From Chitinophagales bacterium (lineage in GTDB: Bacteria > Bacteroidota > Bacteroidia > Chitinophagales > UBA10324): DNA of 8,027 nucleotides. The notes under the pieces are model-generated. The model was not told where the DNA came from and made no database searches. It worked only from the letters and a program-made list of their open reading frames with translations. Location of the stretch: assembly GCA_013695715.1 (NCBI GenBank), contig JACCZZ010000218.1:1-8027 (forward strand). Reading direction: 5' to 3'. Numbering within the stretch: position 1 is the first letter of the stretch; every line of letters starts with the position of its first letter. Both the position numbers and the translations under genes were made by a program. Positions 1 to 5,337 of the stretch are shown here, in pieces.

Positions 1-217
1 CAGCAGCATCGATCATTTTTCCAATTAAAAAGGGAAAGATGCTTGTAGAGAAAGCAGATAAAGCAATAAATATTAACGCAAGGATAAACTTGCTGCGATA
101 TGGTTTCAGATATGAGAATAGAAAGAACGCCTCACGCAGACTCTCTTTATTGATCTTCACCTTTGGCGATTCTGATTTCAATATTCCGTTGCTGTTATTG
201 TTGTTACCTCTTGCCAT
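1..217 (-). CDS. ABC exporter (MsbA-type permease/ATPase), N-terminal fragment
   Basis: Partial gene: only the first 72 codons are present and the rest lies beyond the left edge. From an ATG at 217-215 the protein opens with a polar, Asn-rich cytoplasmic lead (residues 1-30). It then shows FSYLKPYRSKF, a hydrophobic helix (about 44-62), and FPFLIGKMIDAA at 61-72. The pattern 'YLKPYR, TM1, P-hydrophobic-iGkmIDa' is the standard entry to transmembrane helix 1 of type I half-size ABC exporters, in which the permease precedes the ATPase. Such proteins flip lipids or lipid-linked compounds, or export peptides and drugs; MsbA moves lipid A core across the inner membrane. Walker motifs are outside the window, so the substrate cannot be assigned. 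It follows the acyltransferase on the same strand after 144 bases. The frame is closed upstream by a TGA, with no other ATG between. No Shine-Dalgarno sequence is visible. Confidence 0.8.
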   Translation of the reverse strand, partial: MARGNNNNSNGILKSESPKVKINKESLREAFFLFSYLKPYRSKFILALIFIALSAFSTSIFPFLIGKMIDAA

Positions 218-242
218 CAATAAAGGATGTGATATGAATCTG

Positions 243-275
243 CAAAGTAAAACGATATGTAATCATAGACGACAA
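243..275 (-). promoter_or_regulatory. Candidate promoter of the ABC exporter gene
   Basis: On the minus strand TTG (275-273) is followed after 23 bases by TACTTTG (249-243). This resembles the Bacteroidota sigma-ABfr promoter, TTG, a 17-23 base spacer, then TAnnTTTG, except that the -7 element is one base short. Transcription would begin about 20 bases before the ATG at 217. The remainder of the 144-base gap (218-361) shows no hairpin or small gene. A separate promoter would let the exporter be expressed independently of the acyltransferase upstream. The match is by eye, and short AT-rich motifs are common by chance. Confidence 0.35.
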
Positions 276-361
276 GTTAACTGCCATATTTTGGAAGTAA
301 GATTTTTATTACTGCAAGAAATATGTTTAACCCTTATTGTAAGAGAACTTTATCAATTACA

Positions 362-1243
362 TTATTGCCCTATCCTTCGTGCATGTTTCCACCGGCGGTG
401 ACTCCACAGCCATATCTCTGGCAGTTTAAGAATTTCTTTTTCAAGCGCACGAGTATGAGCTTCGGTTATTTCATTCTCGGTTGTTTGTGCGGGTTGTTCA
501 AAGAGTGTTTTCGCCATGATTTCATACCTGCCGCGCTCTACCCTTCGCACGCTTGCAAACACCACCGGATAATTCATTTTTTTTGCTATTGTTTCTGTTC
601 CGCGAAACACAGGTGTTTGCTGGTTTAAAAAAGTTGTCCAATAAGCATTGTCAGGCGAAGGTGTCTGGTCGGCAATAAATACAGTAGCGGTTACACTTTT
701 GCGGCTACGAACCATTTCTTTGAAGGTATCGGGCATTGAGATCAATTTAGTCCCGAATCTTGTGCGTATGTGAATCACCATCTCGTTAAAATATTTATTT
801 GACAACGGATGATAGATAACCTGTAACTGTTGCTTGCAGATAAGCGGGAAAGACAATCCTGCCCACTCCCAATTCCCAAAATGGCCCATTACTACTATGA
901 TGCTTTTTTTCTGGTCGTAGTAATCATCAAATAGCACCTTCGCTTCTGTACTGAAGGTGCAATGACTTACTATAAACTTCTTACTCATCGTCAGCGCCTT
1001 AATAGTTTCTATAAAGAGATCACAGAGGTACCTGTAGAAGCCATGCATGATTTGCCTGAGCTCTGTTTCACTTTTACCCGGAAAAGAATTCTGAAGATTT
1101 ACAAAAACAATTTTTTTCCGGTAGCCTATTACATGGAAAAGTAAAATGAAAGCAACATCGGAAATGCAATACAGTATTCTTATAGGAAGAATTGAAAGAA
1201 AATAGAGAAATGGAAGCGAGATATAATATCCTAAGGCCTTCAT
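362..1243 (-). CDS. LpxL/HtrB-family lysophospholipid (lipid A) acyltransferase
   Basis: A 293-residue protein, the usual length for Bacteroidota members of this family. The N-terminus is strongly hydrophobic (about 5-40), as in the membrane anchor of these inner-membrane enzymes. HFGNWE at 121-126 is the HX4D/E catalytic motif (His121, Glu126). ADQTP at 191-195, the FLNQQTPVFRGTETIAKK block at 205-222 and WLWSHRRWK at 278-286 are the other family signatures. Such enzymes transfer a secondary acyl chain to the lipid A precursor, or sometimes to other lyso-lipids, so the substrate here is inferred. I chose the ATG at 1243-1241. The frame is open back to a GTG at 1315, but that start would overlap the end of the LpxR-like gene and add an extra stretch before the hydrophobic N-terminus. 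With the ATG the gene starts 38 bases after that neighbour, so the two are probably co-transcribed. Confidence 0.85.
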   Translation of the reverse strand: MKALGYYISLPFLYFLSILPIRILYCISDVAFILLFHVIGYRKKIVFVNLQNSFPGKSETELRQIMHGFYRYLCDLFIETIKALTMSKKFIVSHCTFSTEAKVLFDDYYDQKKSIIVVMGHFGNWEWAGLSFPLICKQQLQVIYHPLSNKYFNEMVIHIRTRFGTKLISMPDTFKEMVRSRKSVTATVFIADQTPSPDNAYWTTFLNQQTPVFRGTETIAKKMNYPVVFASVRRVERGRYEIMAKTLFEQPAQTTENEITEAHTRALEKEILKLPEIWLWSHRRWKHARRIGQ

Positions 1244-1281
1244 AAAGGAGAGCAAAGCTATCAGGAAAGATGATGGATCCT

Positions 1282-2256
1282 TTATAAGCTGACACCAAAC
1301 CTTACGCCGCCCCACGAATGGAATTTGCCACTCTCAAATTCTTTTGTGAGCAGCGTGTGAGCATATTCGAAGTATAACTTTTTGATATTCATTACTACTC
1401 CAAAATTGCTCTGAAAAGTCAACCTGGTTAACTCACTTGCAGAAAGGGTGTAGACGCTCTTATTAAACATTCCACCCTGGAGTGTAGCATCGTAAGCTAT
1501 AAAATGTACTTGTGGCTGGCCGTAGAGGTATAATACGAAATTATTTTTGGTGAACGATTCCTTTCCGGAAGATGCAATATTTTGCATATTAAGTCTGCCA
1601 ATCATAAAAGTCAACTGGCCGGTAGCTTTATCATTCAATGTTCCAGCACGGATGGCTGCCCCGCCATTTAATGAAAAAAGATTTCTGCAGGCATATATCT
1701 CCTCTTCGTAAGCTGCTTCATAATTTAAAATCAGATCCGTTTGAATCTGGTTTGCCCAGCCCAAGGGTTTCGTATCACCAAGCCAACGATGAATGGAACG
1801 CTGCACATTTTCCCCAAATGCATAAGGGCCGATAATTCCGACAGCAAGAGCAGATGACAGCCTGCGACCATGAGCAGGATCAGTTGCTACTGCAAAGGTT
1901 TTAAGAAAGGCATATGCTGCAAATGGACGATCTCCACGAAGAATTTCTGGATGACTGATGCTGGATGGGGTATAACCTATGTGCTCGAGCGCTATTCCAT
2001 ATTTCTTTTCACTGCCAGGAAGCGATAGGAGAAGTTTAGAACTTGGAAACTTTTGTAAAGCCGGCAAGACCAACTCCATACTGCTTCCCTGAGTGTAATA
2101 TTCATCCGTTCCAGAAAAAAAGTCATTGTCGTAAAATAATCGGATAAACTTGTTACTGTTGATGTCCCTGTACGAAGCCATATTATCCATGACCTGAGCT
2201 TTTGCCAACAAGGAGAAGAGAATAAATAGAGCTGTAAAGTATAATCCCTGAATCAT
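1282..2256 (-). CDS. LpxR-family (DUF2219) lipid A deacylase-like outer-membrane protein
   Basis: With the ATG at 2256 the protein has 324 residues and a signal peptide (hydrophobic 5-19, likely cut after LLAKA, leaving Gln21). The mature part carries the LpxR pattern: FYDNDFFSGTDEYYTQG at 41-57, GYTPSSISHPEILRGDRPFAAY at 94-115, VGIIGPYAFGENVQ at 139-152, then SIHRWLG at 154-160 and KPLGWANQ at 163-170. In Salmonella LpxR, a 12-strand barrel, the conserved Asn-Asp pair and a His form the calcium-dependent site that removes the 3' acyloxyacyl group of lipid A; Asn44-Asp45 and His156 are the likely counterparts. Activity is inferred, since many DUF2219 proteins are untested. Other possible starts are an ATG at 2274, which adds an Arg to the n-region, and a TTG at 2286. 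The acyltransferase lies directly downstream. Upstream, the gldJ terminator separates it from the T9SS genes. Confidence 0.8.
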   Translation of the reverse strand: MIQGLYFTALFILFSLLAKAQVMDNMASYRDINSNKFIRLFYDNDFFSGTDEYYTQGSSMELVLPALQKFPSSKLLLSLPGSEKKYGIALEHIGYTPSSISHPEILRGDRPFAAYAFLKTFAVATDPAHGRRLSSALAVGIIGPYAFGENVQRSIHRWLGDTKPLGWANQIQTDLILNYEAAYEEEIYACRNLFSLNGGAAIRAGTLNDKATGQLTFMIGRLNMQNIASSGKESFTKNNFVLYLYGQPQVHFIAYDATLQGGMFNKSVYTLSASELTRLTFQSNFGVVMNIKKLYFEYAHTLLTKEFESGKFHSWGGVRFGVSL

Positions 2257-2283
2257 CCTATCTGTTCCGTGCATTAATAAGTA

Positions 2284-2290
2284 CAAAGTA
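2284..2290 (-). promoter_or_regulatory. Weak candidate -7 element for the LpxR-like gene
   Basis: The minus strand reads TACTTTG at 2290-2284, the same seven bases as the candidate -7 element of the ABC exporter and one base shorter than TAnnTTTG. It lies 28 bases before the ATG at 2256 but only 10 before the ATG at 2274, which slightly favours the 2256 start. No TTG is found at the expected -33 distance, so the call is weak. The rest of the gap up to the terminator (2291-2443) is AT-rich with nothing else recognisable. Confidence 0.2.
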
Positions 2291-2443
2291 CGTTAAATTA
2301 GAAGGTTCAGTTTGCTGAGAAGTGTTATTCAGAACTTAGTGTTGAAGGTATATAGTGACTGTTAATATAAGAATGTGGATTATATAGATCAATGCTTAAA
2401 AAGAATGATTGCTTTATTTCTCAATTAAGTAACCTTGACAAAC

Positions 2444-2472
2444 AAAAAGCCCCGCGGAATTCCACAGGGCTT
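2444..2472 (-). terminator. Rho-independent terminator after gldJ
   Basis: Read on the minus strand, AAGCCCTGTGG pairs with CCGCGGGGCTT around an AATT loop. This gives an 11-base-pair stem with two G-U wobbles, followed at once by a run of five T (the last two stem positions count in that run). It begins 21 bases after the gldJ stop codon. On the plus strand the two wobbles become C-A mismatches, so the structure is strong only in the gldJ direction. It marks the end of the gldJ transcript and separates it from the LpxR-like gene. Confidence 0.85.
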
Positions 2473-2493
2473 AACAAATCTTCAATCTGCGAA

Positions 2494-3990
2494 TTATTTT
2501 TTCTTCTTCTTTTCTTTTACATCGTATTGTTTTCCTGCCGGAAAATCATTTCCTGAAGGACTCCCTACACGGATCATCGCGCAACGAAATCCAATAGTTG
2601 CCACAGCAAGGTTTTCATCCATAAAACGCCTAACACCAGGGGCTAGGTAATAGGCCCGATCAGCCCATGAGCCTCCCTTATATACTCTTGCTTTATTGTC
2701 GATGAGTGAGCTGACAGCATAATTATATTCAACACCTGAGAGTGAATCTCCATCAAGGAAATTAATAACATCACTGCGTCGATAATTCAAGCGGTTTGCA
2801 CTTTCACTTTCTGAGACAGGTACCTTAATAAGTCGTCCGAGCGAATCTTTATCTACATGATAGCCCTCCTCATCAAGACTATCTTTCATAAATACATTTC
2901 CGCGATAGGGATTAAAATCACTTGCATCATAAAAGGTATATGGACGGTACACATCGCTTACCCATTCGCTTACATTACCCGCCATATTATACAAGCCATA
3001 ATCGTTTGGCAGAAATGAAGTTACAGGAGCAGTAATGTCTGCATTATCGTTCAAGCCACCTGCTACACCCATCAGGTCGCCATTTCCTCTTTTAAAATTA
3101 GCAAGGAAATCTCCCTGCCAGCCACCATGTTTCGGATCACGCATCTGATCCCGGTTCCACGGATAAATTCTACGATCTGTGTATAGTTCCTCTTCTTTAA
3201 AGGGGTTGTTACCTACAAGAGCCAGCGCTGCATATTCCCATTCAGCTTCCGTTGGCAGACGGTATTCAGGCAAAAGAATTCCATCTTCCATACTCACTTT
3301 TCGCTCACCGGTTCCATTAGGATTCAGGTCTTTCAAATTCTTTTTTATAGCTCCTTCATATTGTCCTACCAGATAAGAACGGGTATTAAAATTATCTTCA
3401 TCTATCTGACTCGGGTTTTTTTCCAATATCCCTTCGCGCACCATAAGCATTTCATTCACACGATCTGTTCTCCAGGCACAATAATCATTAGCCTGCACCC
3501 AGCTTACCCCAACTACCGGGTAATTATTATAGGCGGGGTGGCGGAAATAATATTCAACATAAGGTTCATTATACGCCAGCTCATCGCGCCACACTAATGT
3601 ATCTGGCAATGCACGCTGTACCACTTCAGGAAAATCAGCTCCGAATGTTCGGCTAAGCCAATAGAGGTATTCGCGATAGTGTACGTTTGCAACCTCTGTT
3701 TCATCCATATAAAAGGATGCTATGGTCACTTTTTTTGGAATATTGTCGTAATCGTAAGTGACGTTTTGTTCTGTGTTTCCCATTACAAAAGAACCACCCT
3801 CTACAAGAGCTAAGCCTGGTCCTGTTTCCTGGCCATCAAAGTCATGAACTTCAAAACCGCCCCACTTGCTGTCATTGTAGTTCCAGCCGGTAGTAGTTGA
3901 TTTATCCCTCTTGCATGAGGTAAAAGAAAAAATCAAAGTTATTGCTGAGACGATCAGCATGCCTTTAGAAATATGAGTCCGCTTCAGCAT
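2494..3990 (-). CDS. gldJ: GldJ, gliding motility / type IX secretion lipoprotein
   Basis: A 498-residue lipoprotein: signal peptide 1-25, then FTSC with Cys26 as the lipidated residue. The rest is an FGE-sulfatase (SUMF1-like) fold. Landmarks are GPGLALVEGGSFVMGN (57-72), FYMDETEV (93-100), YPVVGVSW (157-164), LPTEAEWEYAA (245-255), MAGNVSEW (336-343), VYKGGSW (436-442) and IGFRCAM (466-472). TTGWNYND after the lipobox, QETGPGL, RALPDTLVWR and CAWRTDRVNE match GldJ as I recall it from Flavobacterium johnsoniae, and fit it better than the paralogue GldK. GldJ is needed for gliding and, by keeping GldK stable, for T9SS secretion. The only cysteines are 26, 171 and 470, so the catalytic pair of true formylglycine-generating enzymes is absent and the role is structural. 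The C-terminus is EKKKKK. The ATG at 3990 is preceded by an A-rich leader without Shine-Dalgarno. A terminator follows. Confidence 0.93.
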   Translation of the reverse strand: MLKRTHISKGMLIVSAITLIFSFTSCKRDKSTTTGWNYNDSKWGGFEVHDFDGQETGPGLALVEGGSFVMGNTEQNVTYDYDNIPKKVTIASFYMDETEVANVHYREYLYWLSRTFGADFPEVVQRALPDTLVWRDELAYNEPYVEYYFRHPAYNNYPVVGVSWVQANDYCAWRTDRVNEMLMVREGILEKNPSQIDEDNFNTRSYLVGQYEGAIKKNLKDLNPNGTGERKVSMEDGILLPEYRLPTEAEWEYAALALVGNNPFKEEELYTDRRIYPWNRDQMRDPKHGGWQGDFLANFKRGNGDLMGVAGGLNDNADITAPVTSFLPNDYGLYNMAGNVSEWVSDVYRPYTFYDASDFNPYRGNVFMKDSLDEEGYHVDKDSLGRLIKVPVSESESANRLNYRRSDVINFLDGDSLSGVEYNYAVSSLIDNKARVYKGGSWADRAYYLAPGVRRFMDENLAVATIGFRCAMIRVGSPSGNDFPAGKQYDVKEKKKKK

Positions 3991-4026
3991 GGAGTTTTTA
4001 AATTATGTGAAGAGATTAGATGAACG

Positions 4027-4034
4027 CAAATCTA
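4027..4034 (-). promoter_or_regulatory. Candidate -7 promoter element of gldJ
   Basis: The minus strand reads TAGATTTG at 4034-4027, an exact match to the Bacteroidota -7 consensus TAnnTTTG, 36 bases before the gldJ ATG. The -33 position has only TTT rather than TTG, so it would be a promoter with a weak upstream element. A second TTG plus TAGTTTTTG pair with a 23-base spacer lies further upstream (about 4088-4122). Together they suggest that gldJ has its own transcription start inside the 219-base gap after porP/sprF. Confidence 0.4.
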
Positions 4035-4038
4035 ACTT

Positions 4039-4057
4039 AATTATTTCAGAAATAATT
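4039..4057. promoter_or_regulatory. 19-base perfect dyad upstream of gldJ, possible operator
   Basis: AATTATTTC and GAAATAATT form perfect 9-base inverted arms around a single central A. The dyad ends four bases upstream of the candidate -7 element of gldJ and covers its spacer and -33 region, where a dimeric regulator would affect polymerase binding. It is not followed by a T-run in either direction in a way that suggests a terminator. The arms are AT-rich, so chance or a simple cruciform remains possible. I do not recognise it as a known regulator box. Confidence 0.3.
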
Positions 4058-4209
4058 CCATGCTATTGAAATCCCTCCCTGAAACAAAAACTATCAACAG
4101 GAGTTATATTTTTCAGCAAAAGATTGTTTGGCTCTTCGCGGAATAATAAAGCTAAACGGAAATGCATATACTCTTATTGCCGCTGTTATATATCAGATAC
4201 GAGGAGTAA

Positions 4210-5214
4210 TTAAAATATTTCCGGGCAATCAGTAAACTGCTTTGTATTGCGCTTGTGCTGTATTTTTTCCGAATCATACAAATTGAATACGATGGATAAT
4301 TCATGGGTGCCTCCACTGCTTTGCAGGTCTGAAACCGGAGCGTCGTAACTATAACCAAATTTGAAAATTCCGCGCTGCAATCCTGCCATCAGAATGAAAG
4401 CATCATTGTTTTTAAAAGCTGAACGGAAGTAAAGCCCGCCATAAAAAACTCCAATTCCTAAAATGGCCCCTGCATTTAACTGCTTAAATGCGGCCTGCTG
4501 AACAAACAATAAATTGGGGGAAAAATAAACTGGTGTATTTGCCCCCTTTTTTGAGTGAAGTTCAATTCCAATATTTCCTGTAGCCTTCAGTGGTAGTGGG
4601 CTTGCTTGCGAACTTATGAAAGATTCGTTAGGGGATGTTACGTGCATGACAGAAAGACCTGCGTAGAATTTTTTTGTAAAAAATAATACGCCCCCACCCA
4701 GGTCAAAAATTCCTTTGGTTTGCTTATCAGGATAATCACCTGATATGCCCGGAATGATGATTCCATTGTCAGGATTGATGTTATCAGAGAAGATTAGCTG
4801 AGCCGCATCAATGCGTTTTTGTGCAAAGCTGACCTGAGCTGCGGCCTTTAAACCGAAAGCAGGGCTGACGTTAAGCTGATAAGAATATATTCCTGAAATG
4901 CTGTTTGAAGTTAATAGCCCATCTGCCTGCCGGTCAGATGTTAGCAGCAGCCCAATGCCTCCATTTAAACCTTCAAAATTTTGATCGTAAGATGCGGCAA
5001 AGGTGGTGTAAGCATTGCCCAGGCCTGCCCACTGATTTCGATAGATGGCTGAAAACCGCGGGCCTTCACCCACACCCGCAAAGGCAGGATTGGTATAAAG
5101 TGGTGAATTAAAGAACTGACTGAATTCAGGATCCTGGCAGGCAGCCCATCGTGCTCCAACGCAGCAAAAAATAAAGATTAATATTGCTTTTCGTGGAACC
5201 AAAAAATTTTTCAA
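4210..5214 (-). CDS. porP: PorP/SprF-family type IX secretion outer-membrane protein
   Basis: A 334-residue protein with a signal peptide (basic R8-K9, hydrophobic 10-20, cut near AAC|QDP at 26/27). The mature N-terminus, QDPEFSQFFNSPLYTNPAFAG (27-47, shown here as QDPEFSQFF plus PLYTNPAFAG) then YRNQW (58-62), is the classic PorP/SprF signature. The C-terminus has FGYSYDAPVSDL (286-297), GGTHELSIVFNL (301-312) and a closing CPEIF. These are 14-strand-type outer-membrane barrels: PorP is needed for T9SS in Porphyromonas gingivalis through the PorE-PG-linked complex, and SprF serves the SprB adhesin in gliding bacteria. Several paralogues usually occur per genome, and no partner adhesin or porE is visible, so the role is unresolved. 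The likely start is a TTG at 5214; another TTG at 5202 has AAAGG about 11 bases upstream. There is no in-frame ATG near. The gene is divergent from porU and upstream of gldJ. Confidence 0.9.
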   Translation of the reverse strand: MKNFLVPRKAILIFIFCCVGARWAACQDPEFSQFFNSPLYTNPAFAGVGEGPRFSAIYRNQWAGLGNAYTTFAASYDQNFEGLNGGIGLLLTSDRQADGLLTSNSISGIYSYQLNVSPAFGLKAAAQVSFAQKRIDAAQLIFSDNINPDNGIIIPGISGDYPDKQTKGIFDLGGGVLFFTKKFYAGLSVMHVTSPNESFISSQASPLPLKATGNIGIELHSKKGANTPVYFSPNLLFVQQAAFKQLNAGAILGIGVFYGGLYFRSAFKNNDAFILMAGLQRGIFKFGYSYDAPVSDLQSSGGTHELSIVFNLYDSEKIQHKRNTKQFTDCPEIF

Positions 5215-5325
5215 ACCTTTTATTGTAATTTTAAAGGTACAGCAAAAAATAAATTCATACGGGCTGCGTTAACTGGATTGTTTTCCAGGTCATCTTCCCC
5301 ACTTATAAATCGTTTTAAATCATTT

Positions 5326-5333
5326 TACTTTCG
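5326..5333 (+). promoter_or_regulatory. Weak candidate -7 element of porU
   Basis: TACTTTCG matches TAnnTTTG at all but one fixed position and ends four bases before the porU ATG. If used, the transcript would be leaderless or nearly so, which fits the absence of a Shine-Dalgarno sequence. No TTG occurs at the usual -33 distance. The 123-base divergent gap (5215-5337) must hold promoters for both porU and porP/sprF; on the minus strand TATTTTTTG is the best -7 look-alike for porP/sprF. Both are guesses. Confidence 0.2.
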
Positions 5334-5337
5334 TTCA

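Noticed and set aside
39..401. Plus-strand open frame of 120 codons
   Set aside because: It is antisense to the start of the ABC exporter and spans the gap and the end of the acyltransferase; its protein has no family pattern, whereas the minus-strand reading gives a clear exporter N-terminus.
323..628. Plus-strand open frame over the acyltransferase C-terminus
   Set aside because: Antisense shadow of conserved acyltransferase codons; low-complexity Cys/Phe-rich product.
1241..1315. Longer acyltransferase starting at GTG 1315
   Set aside because: It would overlap the LpxR-like gene by 34 bases and put an extra stretch before the hydrophobic anchor; the ATG at 1243 fits family length.
2349..2387. 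Two TATATAG copies 32 bases apart upstream of the LpxR-like gene
   Set aside because: Short AT-only-type motif in an AT-rich gap; expected by chance and with no further structure.
2494..3990. Assignment of the lipoprotein as GldK, or as an active formylglycine-generating enzyme
   Set aside because: The TGW-N-D, QETGPGL, ALPDTLVWR and CxWRTDRVNE blocks fit GldJ, and the catalytic cysteine pair is missing.
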